From Mycobacterium sp. Root135 (lineage in GTDB: Bacteria; Actinomycetota; Actinomycetes; Mycobacteriales; Mycobacteriaceae), in NCBI RefSeq assembly GCF_001426545.1, contig NZ_LMEZ01000005.1:1137-65136 (forward strand): DNA of 64,000 bases. Direction: 5' to 3'. This document shows positions 8,293 to 18,354 of the stretch, in pieces; position 1 is the stretch's first letter; every line of letters starts with the position of its first letter. The translations under genes were made by a program, and so were the position numbers. The notes under the pieces are model-generated. The model made no database searches. It was not told the origin of the DNA and was given only the letters and a program-made list of their open reading frames with translations.

Positions 8293-9497
8293 CCGCCGGC
8301 CGGCACGACGACCGCCTCGCGAAGCAGTCGACGGATCACCACTTCCCCGTCGGCCGCGTCCAACCCGGGCAGCGCACCGGCGTCGGCGACCAATCCGGCA
8401 TGCAACGCGGCGATCGCGTCGGCGCAGACGTCGGGGAGGCTGATGGTGCGGTCGGCCAGAACCAGGTGCACCCGCCCGTCGTGGCGACGAACCGAGGCGA
8501 CCAGGCCGTGGCGCCAACGGACCGCGACGGTGGCCGCCCGTTCCGCCGCCGCCAACGAGGCAAGCGGGCGGACCGCGACGGGCCGGGTCCGATCGGCGAA
8601 TCGCGACCGCATCCTGGTCGCGGCGTCCTCGCCGAGCTCGTCGACGTGATCGCGCAGCCGATCGGCCAGCTCGGCGACGAGCTTGGTGGCGGTGGCGGCC
8701 ATCTCGCTCTGGTCGGTGACGTCGACTGCCGCGGGCAGCGACCGTCGGAAGTCGGCAACGCCCTCCAACTGGTCGACGACCGCGCGCACCACGTCCATCC
8801 CGGTGAAGGGGGCGACGCCGATGGTCAGGTGCACCGACGTGTCGCCAAGCGCGCGAGCAGAATGGATCCACCCGCGGGGCAGATATAGCGCGTCGCCGGG
8901 GTTGAGCACGGCGTCGACGACGGGTTCGTCCCGGACGCGTTCAGCGATGGCGTCCCGATGATCGGTCCACGGTTGCGACGCCAGTGGGTCGACGTGGACC
9001 GGTTCGTGGACGGTCCAGTGCTTGGTGCCTGCGGTCTGCAACACGAAGACGTCGTGGACGTCGTAATGCGGGTCGAACCCGCGGTTCTGCGGCGGCGTCA
9101 CGTACGCGTTGGCCTGCACGGGATGACCCAGGTCGTCGACCATGCCTCTGACGAAGTCGATGATCGGCGGCCACAGCCGGTGCAAACCCTGCAGCACTAT
9201 CGTTGCGCCAGAAGCGAACTGGGCAAGTACCTTGGCCGAGTCGACCTGGTCGGGCATCTCGGCGCCGAAGCCGGCCGAACCCAGGTAGGCGTCCCGCGCC
9301 ACCAGCCCGCCCTCTTTGGCCACCCTGATGAACGGGGCCCGCACACCGCGCTCGGCCAGCAGCTCGTCGACGTCGGTCGTCGAGAGCAGGTCGTCGAAGT
9401 CGCGGGGCAGATCCGCCGCCCTGGTAAGCAACGGCAACCGCCCCCAGTGTTCGCGGGCGAACGTCTGGGGGTCGGTGCCGATGCAACGGTTCAGCAT
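8289..9497 (-). CDS. JmjC/cupin_4 2-oxoglutarate oxygenase (ribosomal-oxygenase type)
   Basis: A 402-residue cytosolic Fe(II)/2-oxoglutarate oxygenase of the cupin_4 (YcfD/RoxA, MINA53, NO66) family, enzymes that hydroxylate arginine or histidine side chains in proteins. The iron triad is visible: His144 and Asp146 in PHYDVHD, and His212 in RGWIHSA. The N-terminus (FAREHWGRLPLL) and ATIVLQGLHRLWPP are family-typical, and the C-terminal ~150 residues (VRWRHGLVAS, then VHLVLADRTISLP) resemble the winged-helix end of ribosomal oxygenases. It begins 9 nt after the stop of an 82-residue repeat peptide and is coupled to the Fe-S gene downstream. That context makes the peptide an attractive substrate (inference); a ribosomal protein remains the default expectation. 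Confidence 0.9.
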   Translation of the reverse strand: MLNRCIGTDPQTFAREHWGRLPLLTRAADLPRDFDDLLSTTDVDELLAERGVRAPFIRVAKEGGLVARDAYLGSAGFGAEMPDQVDSAKVLAQFASGATIVLQGLHRLWPPIIDFVRGMVDDLGHPVQANAYVTPPQNRGFDPHYDVHDVFVLQTAGTKHWTVHEPVHVDPLASQPWTDHRDAIAERVRDEPVVDAVLNPGDALYLPRGWIHSARALGDTSVHLTIGVAPFTGMDVVRAVVDQLEGVADFRRSLPAAVDVTDQSEMAATATKLVAELADRLRDHVDELGEDAATRMRSRFADRTRPVAVRPLASLAAAERAATVAVRWRHGLVASVRRHDGRVHLVLADRTISLPDVCADAIAALHAGLVADAGALPGLDAADGEVVIRRLLREAVVVPAGG

Positions 9498-9506
9498 GGT
9501 GCTGAA

Positions 9507-9755
9507 TCAGGCAGTGCCGTCCGCGCCGCCGTCGTGACCATCGGGGTTCGAGCCACCGTCGGCCGGACCCTCGCCACCGGCGCTGCCGTCCGCACCACCG
9601 TCATGGCCCTCGGGGTTCGAACCACCGTCGGCCGGACCCTCGCCGCCGGCGCTGCCGTCCGCACCACCGTCATGACCACCGGGGTTGGAGCCACCGTCGG
9701 CCGGACCCTCGCCGCCGGCGCCGGTCGTCGTGATGTCGTCGTCGTTGATCGCCAT
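9507..9755 (-). CDS. Small Gly/Asp/His three-repeat peptide
   Basis: An 82-residue, highly acidic peptide. A 13-residue leader (MAINDDDITTTGA) is followed by three tandem 23-residue repeats of the form GGEGPADGGSNPxGHDGGADGSA, with x = Gly, Glu, Asp and the last repeat ending GTA. There is no signal peptide, cysteine or hydrophobic core, so it is probably disordered or metal-binding. Each repeat has one His (28, 51, 74) and one repeat Asn. The ATG at 9755 has a GGAGATGG stretch before it. It is the first gene of the JmjC/Fe-S operon (9-nt gap to the oxygenase), so a substrate or precursor role is possible; function unknown. Confidence 0.75.
   Translation of the reverse strand: MAINDDDITTTGAGGEGPADGGSNPGGHDGGADGSAGGEGPADGGSNPEGHDGGADGSAGGEGPADGGSNPDGHDGGADGTA
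9510..9716 (-). repeat. Three in-frame tandem repeats of 69 bp
   Basis: Units at 9648-9716, 9579-9647 and 9510-9578 encode the three 23-residue repeats. The copies are nearly identical at DNA level, with differences mainly in the GGG/GAG/GAT-type variable codon, which suggests recent duplication or slippage and makes copy-number variation between strains likely. Confidence 0.9.
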
Positions 9756-9827
9756 GGAACCATCTCCTTCATCGAACCGCATCGGGGCTTGCGCAGGTAG
9801 GCCCTGCTACGTCGCGGTGACTGCGGG

Positions 9828-9852
9828 TTGCCCACCGGCGAGGTTCGTAAAC
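9828..9852 (-). promoter_or_regulatory. SigF-like promoter of the repeat-peptide/JmjC operon
   Basis: On the minus strand GTTT (9852-9849), 15 nt, then GGGCAA (9833-9828). This matches the mycobacterial SigF pattern GTTT-N15-GGGTAA/T with one change in the -10 element. The leader to the ATG at 9755 would be about 65 nt. Confidence 0.5.
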
Positions 9853-9868
9853 CGAAGGTACGGCTGGC

Positions 9869-12142
9869 CTAACCGCCGGGTGTCCCGTCGGACGGCCGCG
9901 CGGCGAGGAGCGCGTCGATCATGGCGGGGTCGACGTCGGCGGCGAACATTCCGACCCGGCCGATCGGGAACGAGTCGAGCATCTTCTGCAGGTCGACGCC
10001 CTCGGGCATCAGAGTCGCGGCATCCGGTGCGCCACCCATCATCTCGGTGACCGCGGCCTGCAGGATCGGGCCGGCGACGGGATCGGCCAGCACCTCGCCG
10101 ATCGACGACGCGCGCGACAGCGGCAGGGTCACGGGGTCGCCGGCGACCTCGACCGGCACCGTCGCGCGGACGTCGCGACTGGAGGCGGCGACCTCCAGAA
10201 TGTAGGTGCCACCTTCGACGATCCAGGACTCGACGCGAACGTCCCAGTACGCCAGGTCCTTTCGCCGCACCCGCAGGGTCACCTCGCGCGTCTCGCCCGC
10301 CTCGAGTGCGACGGAGGCGAACGCCTTCAGCTCGCGCGGAGGGCGCTGCGTGACGGCCGCGGACAGCGACGAGTAGAGCTGGACCACCTCGCGGCCGGCC
10401 ACCGACCCGGTGTTGGTCACCTCGACTCGGACGTCGACGTCTCCGTCGGCCAGGGTCGACGCGGACGCCGGTCCGTACTCAAAGATGCTGTAGGACAACC
10501 CATGACCGAAGGGATAGGCGACGTCGAGATCACGGGCGTCATACCAGCGGTACCCCACGAACAGCCCCTCGCCGTAGCGCACGTGAGAGAACTCGCCGGG
10601 GAAGTCCAGGTAGGCGGGGTTGTCCGCGAACCGCAGCGGAATGGTCTCCGACAGCTTGGCCGACGGGTTGACCACACCGAAGAGGACGTCGGCGGTGGCT
10701 CCGCCGCCCGCCTGGCCAAGCAGCCACCCCTCGAGGATCGCAGGCACACCGGCGGCGAAGGGCAGTGCGACGACGCCGCCGTTGGACAGCACGACGACGA
10801 CGTTGGGGTTGGCGTCGACGACGGCCTGAAGGACGGCAAGTTGCGCGGCTGGGAGGTCGACGTCGTCGCGGTCGTAGCCCTCGGACTCCAGCCGGGCGGG
10901 CAGGCCCAGGAAGACGACGGCGACGTCGGCACCGGCCGCCGCGGCAACCGCCTCGTCCCGCAAGCCCGCCGACTCGGCCTCAGAGACGTCGACCGCGGTG
11001 CTGAAACCGGCGGCGTAGGTCACCGATCCGGTTGCCAGCGACCGTATTTCGTCGAGCGCGTTGTCCAGCCGGGTGGGGCTGATCATCGACGAGCCGGCGC
11101 CCTGGTACCGCGGTTCGGCGGCGAAGGCGCCGATCACGGCGATGTCGGCGTCCTTCGCCAGCGGCAGCAGGCCGCCGTCGTTCTTCAGCAGGACGATGGA
11201 ACGCCCCGCCGCCTCCCGCGCCAGGGCGTGGTGGGCGTCGACGTCGAGCGAAGCGGACTGCTCGACGGCTCCCCTGGTCCGGTCGACAAGCGCCAGCACG
11301 CGACCGGCCGCGGCGTCGACCACGTCCGCGGCCAGCGATCCGTCGGCGACCGCCGCCACCAGTTGGGCGTTGGTCCTGCCGCGCGACCCCGGCATCTCCA
11401 GATCAAGGCCCGCGGCCAGCGCCCGGACGCGGTCGTCGACCGCACCCCAGTCCGACACCACCACCCCGTCGAAACCCCACTCCTCCCGCAGCACCGTGGT
11501 CAGCAGCCACCGGTCCTCCGAGGCGTACACGCCGTTGACGCGGTTGTAGGAGCACATCACCGTCCACGGGCGGGCGTCCTCGACGACGCGTTGAAAGGCA
11601 CGCAGATAGATCTCGCGCAGCGGCCGTGGGTCGACGTCGGCGCTGACGCGCATCCGGTCGGTCTCCTGGTTGTTGGCCGCGAAGTGCTTGAGCGACGCAC
11701 CGACGCCACGACTCTGGACGCCGTCGACCATGGCCGCGCCGAGCACCCCGGCGACGACGGGGTCCTCCGAGAAGTACTCGAAGTTACGCCCGCACAGCGG
11801 CGATCGCTTGATGTTCACGCCCGGCCCGAGCACCACGGCGACGTCCTCGACGGCCGCCTCGGCGCCGATCGCCTCACCGACGCGCCGGACGAGTTCGACG
11901 TCCCACGACGAGCCCATGGCGACGGCGGGCGGGAAGCAGGTGGCGGGCACGCTGTCGCCGAGCCCCAAATGATCGCCCGACCCACGCTGCTTGCGCAGGC
12001 CGTGCGGACCGTCGGTGAGCATGATCGAGGGAACGCCATGGCCCTCGAGCGCCACGGTGTGCCAGAAGTCAGCGCCGCTGAGCAGCGACGCCTTCTCCTC
12101 TAGGGACAGTCGGGCCAGGGGTGGGGTCGTCATGCCGTCCAT
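9869..12142 (-). CDS. GH3 beta-glucosidase
   Basis: A 757-residue glycoside hydrolase family 3 enzyme that removes terminal beta-D-glucose (or related sugars) from oligosaccharides. Order of domains: TIM barrel with LTDGPHGLRKQ (about residue 42), KHFAANNQETDR (about 157) and the nucleophile Asp in VVSDWGAVDD (about 227); an alpha/beta sandwich with VVVFLGLPARLESEGYDRDDVDLP; and a fibronectin-III-like C-terminal domain (VRVEVTNTGSVAGREVVQLY). No signal peptide is visible, so it acts in the cytosol. The start is ATG 12142 or 12133. It stands alone, with PLD 25 nt upstream in the same direction. Confidence 0.93.
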   Translation of the reverse strand: MDGMTTPPLARLSLEEKASLLSGADFWHTVALEGHGVPSIMLTDGPHGLRKQRGSGDHLGLGDSVPATCFPPAVAMGSSWDVELVRRVGEAIGAEAAVEDVAVVLGPGVNIKRSPLCGRNFEYFSEDPVVAGVLGAAMVDGVQSRGVGASLKHFAANNQETDRMRVSADVDPRPLREIYLRAFQRVVEDARPWTVMCSYNRVNGVYASEDRWLLTTVLREEWGFDGVVVSDWGAVDDRVRALAAGLDLEMPGSRGRTNAQLVAAVADGSLAADVVDAAAGRVLALVDRTRGAVEQSASLDVDAHHALAREAAGRSIVLLKNDGGLLPLAKDADIAVIGAFAAEPRYQGAGSSMISPTRLDNALDEIRSLATGSVTYAAGFSTAVDVSEAESAGLRDEAVAAAAGADVAVVFLGLPARLESEGYDRDDVDLPAAQLAVLQAVVDANPNVVVVLSNGGVVALPFAAGVPAILEGWLLGQAGGGATADVLFGVVNPSAKLSETIPLRFADNPAYLDFPGEFSHVRYGEGLFVGYRWYDARDLDVAYPFGHGLSYSIFEYGPASASTLADGDVDVRVEVTNTGSVAGREVVQLYSSLSAAVTQRPPRELKAFASVALEAGETREVTLRVRRKDLAYWDVRVESWIVEGGTYILEVAASSRDVRATVPVEVAGDPVTLPLSRASSIGEVLADPVAGPILQAAVTEMMGGAPDAATLMPEGVDLQKMLDSFPIGRVGMFAADVDPAMIDALLAARPSDGTPGG

Positions 12143-12167
12143 GGTGCCTGCCGGCCCGTGGACCCCG

Positions 12168-13634
12168 TCAGTCGACGAAGCCGCCGAGCCACCTCGCCAC
12201 GCTCCTGGCGAAGGACTCGGGCACCCGATCGGGATCCATCAGGTCGTTCTCGGCCCACAGGCTGCGCTCGTCGGCGACCGTCTCGGGTGTGAACCGAAGC
12301 AGGGTGCGGCCCGAACCGCGCAGCGCCTCGACGGCAGCGAGGAAGGACCCGCGTTCGGCGTGCTCCCGCTCGAAATCCTCGACCTCGACGCCGAGGTGCT
12401 CGCAGACGAGCGCGTTGCGCAGCGTCACGACCGTCCGGGCGACGTCCGAATCGTCTGGGCCAACCGCTTCTACCGCCACGTCACATTCGCTGTCGAAGCC
12501 CAGCGAGCGGTTGTTGAGGTTCGACGAGCCGACGCGGAAGAGTCGGTCGTCGACCGCCATGACCTTCGCGTGCACGTACACGGGGGTGCCACCGTCGGTC
12601 ACCGGCCAGTAAACCCCGAGCCGGTCGTGCAGGTCGGCCGCCCACAACCTCTTCAGCATGCGGTAGCGGGCGCTGTCCATCGAGCGCTCCTCGAGCGGGC
12701 TCTCTGACTTGCGCGGAATCACGATCACGATCTCCGGACCGGCCTTCTCGCGCAGTCGCGCAGCGAGGGCGTCGACCAATGTCCGCGACGCGAGGTACTG
12801 GTTCTCCAGATAGATGGTCTCGCGCGCGGCCGCCATCCCCGCGAGGTTCAGCGCCTCAACCTCGCGTATCTCGGCACCGTCGCCGAGCCGGGGCATGGTG
12901 CGCGCGATGGCGACGTCGACGTCGTGCAGCGTGGGTGCCAGCGCGCCGGGCCAGACGTCCCTGGTGGACTCGACCGGCTCGAGAGATTGCCCGGTCGCGG
13001 TGAACCAGCGGTCGCGGGCGACGTCGCCGAGCGCCCGCGCCGCGGCGCCGTTCACCGCGGCCGCCACCTCGTGCCGGGGCCCGTGGGGCTCCCCGAGCGC
13101 GCGCCGGAGCCTGTTCTCGTCGAGGTGTTCCGGGGTGTCCCACCGGTCCACGGTGAAGTCGATGCCACCGCAGAAGGCCACGGCGTCGTCGACCACGACG
13201 ATCTTCTGGTGGTGAACGGCACCCGTGGGGTGCGCGCCGTCGATGGCGAAGTGCATGCGCTCACTGCTGAAGCGGTTCATCACCGAGACGGGGGTGACGC
13301 CCGCCCACAGCCCTTCGAAGGCAGGCAGCAACCTCAGATTCGATCGCAGGACGTGCACCTCGAGCGAGGACCGCTTGCGGACCAACGACCGGAGGAACGG
13401 CCCCAGCTCGTTGTACCCGGGCAGCGTCTTGCCGCCGGGTTCGAACACCGTCCTGGCGTCGAAGTCCCACCCGATGAGCAGGATGCGGTGCTTGGCACGC
13501 AGCATCGCCGCCTTGGTGTGGCGGAAGTAATCGGCCGCATCCACGATGAAGGCGAACTGCTCGGCACGCTCGAGGCGCCAGCACGTCTCCCCCGGCACCA
13601 GCAGGCGGTCGCCGGTCACGCGCGGCGCTGACAT
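12168..13634 (-). CDS. Phospholipase D-family protein (cardiolipin synthase-like)
   Basis: A 488-residue enzyme with the two HKD half-sites of the PLD superfamily: VHHQKIVVVDD followed by GGIDF (about residues 150-165) and VHAKVMAVDD followed by GSSNLNNRSLG (about 355-375). Such enzymes hydrolyse or transfer phosphatidyl groups through a histidine intermediate. No signal peptide or strong membrane segment is seen, which fits a cytosolic or peripheral PLD more than a classical cardiolipin synthase. It lies 13 nt from the upstream amidase gene and 25 nt from the GH3 gene, so the three may share a transcript. Confidence 0.85.
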   Translation of the reverse strand: MSAPRVTGDRLLVPGETCWRLERAEQFAFIVDAADYFRHTKAAMLRAKHRILLIGWDFDARTVFEPGGKTLPGYNELGPFLRSLVRKRSSLEVHVLRSNLRLLPAFEGLWAGVTPVSVMNRFSSERMHFAIDGAHPTGAVHHQKIVVVDDAVAFCGGIDFTVDRWDTPEHLDENRLRRALGEPHGPRHEVAAAVNGAAARALGDVARDRWFTATGQSLEPVESTRDVWPGALAPTLHDVDVAIARTMPRLGDGAEIREVEALNLAGMAAARETIYLENQYLASRTLVDALAARLREKAGPEIVIVIPRKSESPLEERSMDSARYRMLKRLWAADLHDRLGVYWPVTDGGTPVYVHAKVMAVDDRLFRVGSSNLNNRSLGFDSECDVAVEAVGPDDSDVARTVVTLRNALVCEHLGVEVEDFEREHAERGSFLAAVEALRGSGRTLLRFTPETVADERSLWAENDLMDPDRVPESFARSVARWLGGFVD

Positions 13635-13647
13635 AGCGCCGTGTCTA

Positions 13648-15120
13648 TCACACCGAGGGCGCCACGCGGTCAGCCCATGGCAACGCTTGCTCGAGTTGGG
13701 CGGCCAGCCGGATCAGCAAAGCCTCACCCGCCAGGGGTGCGACGAACTGGACGCCAAGCGGCAGCCCGTCTGCCGTCTGGTGAAGGGGCAGTGAAATAGC
13801 CGGTCGCCCAGTGAGATTCGCGAGCTGCGTATAGGGCACCCAGCCGAGGTTCTTGTCCACCATGTCGTCGACGATCTTGGTGTAGCGCAACAGCCGGGCG
13901 GTGCGCGTCTTGAGAAGCACGTCGGCGCTGCGTTGCAACGCCACCGGAAGGTCGAATTCGCCGATCCTGGGCGGAGGGGTCGCCAAGGTGGGCGTCAGCA
14001 GCAGGTCATGGGTGTCGAAGAAGTCCGTCAGCCGGCGGGTGTGCTGGTGTCGTCGTTCGACGGCGGCCACGTAGTCGACGCCGCCGGTCGCGCGGCCGAG
14101 GGCCGCCATGATGAGCGTGTCCCGCTCGAAGGACTCGTCACCCGCACCCGTCAGCCGCTTGGCCTCGGCGACGTCCCACGCGACGTGGACGAACCAGGTG
14201 AGCAGGAAGTCCTTGGCCAGTACCGCGTCGTCGTATGGCGCCGTGGTCAGTTCGACGACGTCGTGACCGAGGTCGGTCAGGGCGCGGACGGTGGCGTCGA
14301 CCGCCGCGAATGCCTCGGGGTGGGGCGACGGGTTGATCGACGACGGTACGTGCACGCCGATCCGCAGCCGTCCCGGATCCTCGCCGACGCACTGCGCGAA
14401 CGGCGAGGTGGGCAGTCCTGGCACGTAGGGTCCGGACGACTCACCGCCGCTGATGACGTCGAGCATTCCTGCGGTGTCGCGGACCGTGCGGGAGACCACG
14501 CCCTGGACGGCGGCGCCGTGCATGGGCTCACTGCTCGCCGGACCCGAGGGCGTCAGTCCGCGGCCCGGTTTCAAGCCGACGAGCCCGCAGCAAGCCGCCG
14601 GAATGCGGATCGACCCGCCGCCGTCGTTGGCGCCCGCACACGGCACGATGCCCGCGGCAACCGCGGCGGCCGACCCGCCGGAGGATCCGCCGGGCGTCCG
14701 CCCCAGATCCCATGGATTGCGCGCCGGCCCCCACACCGCGGGCTCGGTGACGCCCTTGGCGCCGAATTCAGGGGTGTTGGTCTTGCCGAAGATGACCAGC
14801 CCGGCGTCGACCCACCGCTGGACGATCGTCGCGTGCTGCGCAACGGGAGTCGACGTGAGCGCACGCGACCCCGACGAGGTCGGCAGGCCCGCATAGTCCT
14901 GAGCCAGGTCCTTGACGAGGAACGGGACACCGGCGAACGGACCGACGAGATCGCTTGTCGGCGTTGCCGGTACGTCGCGGACGATCGCGTTGATCCTCGG
15001 GTTGACCGCCGCTGCCCTGTCACGCGCCAGCTCGAGCAACTCGGCCGCCGACACCTCCCTGCTGGCGACGAGGTGGGCAAGGCCGGTGGCGTCGTAGCCG
15101 CGGTACTCCTCGAAATTCAT
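13648..15120 (-). CDS. Amidase (amidase-signature family)
   Basis: A 490-residue serine amidase hydrolysing carboxamides; substrate unknown. The signature segment is complete: Lys in VPFLVKDLAQ (about residue 73) and the Ser pair in GGSSGGSAAAVAAGIVP with GANDGGGSIRIPAACCGLVG (about 142-180) give the Ser-Ser-Lys triad. The C-terminus has PAISLPLHQTADGLPLGVQFVAP, also typical. It is similar in length and layout to the mycobacterial AmiB/AmiC-type enzymes. The ATG at 15120 is close to a GAGG. The katG terminator lies just upstream. Confidence 0.9.
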   Translation of the reverse strand: MNFEEYRGYDATGLAHLVASREVSAAELLELARDRAAAVNPRINAIVRDVPATPTSDLVGPFAGVPFLVKDLAQDYAGLPTSSGSRALTSTPVAQHATIVQRWVDAGLVIFGKTNTPEFGAKGVTEPAVWGPARNPWDLGRTPGGSSGGSAAAVAAGIVPCAGANDGGGSIRIPAACCGLVGLKPGRGLTPSGPASSEPMHGAAVQGVVSRTVRDTAGMLDVISGGESSGPYVPGLPTSPFAQCVGEDPGRLRIGVHVPSSINPSPHPEAFAAVDATVRALTDLGHDVVELTTAPYDDAVLAKDFLLTWFVHVAWDVAEAKRLTGAGDESFERDTLIMAALGRATGGVDYVAAVERRHQHTRRLTDFFDTHDLLLTPTLATPPPRIGEFDLPVALQRSADVLLKTRTARLLRYTKIVDDMVDKNLGWVPYTQLANLTGRPAISLPLHQTADGLPLGVQFVAPLAGEALLIRLAAQLEQALPWADRVAPSV

Positions 15121-15143
15121 GCCTCACTGTAGAACTCGACGAA

Positions 15144-15173
15144 CCGGGCCGGACCCCGAAGGATCCGGCCCGG
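15144..15173 (-). terminator. katG transcription terminator hairpin
   Basis: CCGGGCCGGA (15144-15153) pairs perfectly with TCCGGCCCGG (15164-15173) across a 10-nt loop. It lies 16 nt past the katG stop codon. There is no clear T-run, as is common in mycobacteria. Confidence 0.7.
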
Positions 15174-15188
15174 CACGAGAAGAGACGA

Positions 15189-17462
<2,274 letters not shown>

Positions 17463-17918
17463 TCACGACTCTGATCGAGCTGGGCTCACCGTCGAGCAGT
17501 CGGGACAATAGCCCCAGTAGATGACTTCCGCCTCGTCGACCGTGAAGCCTTCGAGGTGGCCGTCGCCGTCGGCGGGGACGAGGCAGGGTGCGTCTCCGAC
17601 GGCACAGTCGACGTCGGCGACGGCGCCGCACGATCGACACACCACGTGATGGTGGTTGTCGCCGACGCGGGACTCGTAGCGCGCCACCGACCCGGCGGGC
17701 TGAATGCGCCGCACCAAGCCGACGGCGGTGAGTGCGCTCAGCGCGTCGTAGACGGTTTGGTGGGAGACGTCGGGAACTTGGGCGCGGGTGGCGCGGGTGA
17801 TCGTCTCGGTGTCGGCGTGCGGGTTTGCGTACACGGCGGCGAGCACCGCGACCCGTGGCCGCGTTACCCGCAGCGCCGCCTCTCGCAGCAGCCGCTGAAA
17901 CTCGACTGAAGCACCCAC
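17463..17918 (-). CDS. furA: Ferric-uptake-type repressor FurA
   Basis: A 151-residue Fur-family repressor that controls itself and katG in response to peroxide and metal. A winged helix (RVTRPRVAVLAAVY, then SHQTVYDALSAL) is followed by the metal/dimer domain with HHHVVCRSCG and a C-terminal CPDC, the structural-zinc cysteines. The start is taken as GTG 17918 (VGASVEFQ). The longer frame to a TTG at 17954 is rejected, because that TTG is the first triplet of the conserved TTGACTC -35 element; the transcript is probably leaderless or nearly so, as in M. tuberculosis. Confidence 0.95.
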   Translation of the reverse strand: MGASVEFQRLLREAALRVTRPRVAVLAAVYANPHADTETITRATRAQVPDVSHQTVYDALSALTAVGLVRRIQPAGSVARYESRVGDNHHHVVCRSCGAVADVDCAVGDAPCLVPADGDGHLEGFTVDEAEVIYWGYCPDCSTVSPARSES

Positions 17919-17954
17919 GTCATCCGTTTTAGTACGTTGTCTGGAATGAGTCAA
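17919..17954 (-). promoter_or_regulatory. furA-katG promoter with FurA operator region
   Basis: Reading the minus strand, TTGACTCATTCCAGA begins at 17954. This block is shared with the M. tuberculosis furA promoter: TTGACT is the -35 and the AT-rich part just before the GTG (ACGTACTAAAACGG) holds the -10 and the FurA-binding region. The -35 overlaps the stop codon of the upstream DUF3140 gene. Confidence 0.75.
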
Positions 17955-18298
17955 GAGTTCTTCCTGACTGGATCGTGACCCCAGTTCATCAGCGAGAAGC
18001 GCCAGGCGGAATCGTTCACATCACCCGACGGACGTTGCGCGAGATGGCGTTTGACGTACCCGACCACCTGTCGCATGTGGTCGTAGTCGCCAAGGGAGAG
18101 GTCTGACTTCTTCGTCCCCAAGATCTTCACGATGTGACGTCCGCTGGCGTGCCCCGTCGACTCGGTCGCACCGCCCAACTTCTGCCCAACTGCCTTCGAC
18201 TCGTCGCTCTTCAGCCACTTCTCGAGCTCCGACGCCGTCATGTTGACCGCCGCGGAGAACTCCTTCCACGTCCGCTGCCGTTCGACGTCGTCTGCCAC
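17951..18298 (-). CDS. DUF3140 family protein
   Basis: A 115-residue, small, soluble, helical protein. The family pattern is clear: an N-terminal FSAAVNMTASELEKWL block, SDESKAVGQ, a basic middle with GRHIVKILGTKKSDL, then DYDHMRQVVGYVKRHLAQRP and a C-terminal SAWRFSLMNWGHDP. Function unknown; the name reflects only the family, and the fold may be a DNA-binding helix bundle. The GTG at 18298 is preferred over the TTG at 18301. It sits about 10 nt past the -10 of a consensus SigF promoter, so the message is leaderless or almost so, which fits stress control. Its stop codon lies inside the furA promoter. Confidence 0.85.
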   Translation of the reverse strand: MADDVERQRTWKEFSAAVNMTASELEKWLKSDESKAVGQKLGGATESTGHASGRHIVKILGTKKSDLSLGDYDHMRQVVGYVKRHLAQRPSGDVNDSAWRFSLMNWGHDPVRKNS

Positions 18299-18307
18299 CA
18301 ACAGCTC

Positions 18308-18332
18308 TTACCCCAGGGGTGAGCGGGAAAAC
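18308..18332 (-). promoter_or_regulatory. SigF promoter of the DUF3140 gene
   Basis: Minus strand GTTT (18332-18329), 15 nt, GGGTAA (18313-18308): a full match to the mycobacterial SigF consensus and spacing. The expected transcript start falls at or within a few bases of the GTG at 18298. Confidence 0.75.
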
Positions 18333-18354
18333 ACGGCCCTCGGCGATTGCGCGC

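Noticed and set aside
9510..9716. Tandem repeats resembling a CRISPR array
   Set aside because: Direct tandem 69-bp units without unique spacers, in frame in a coding sequence.
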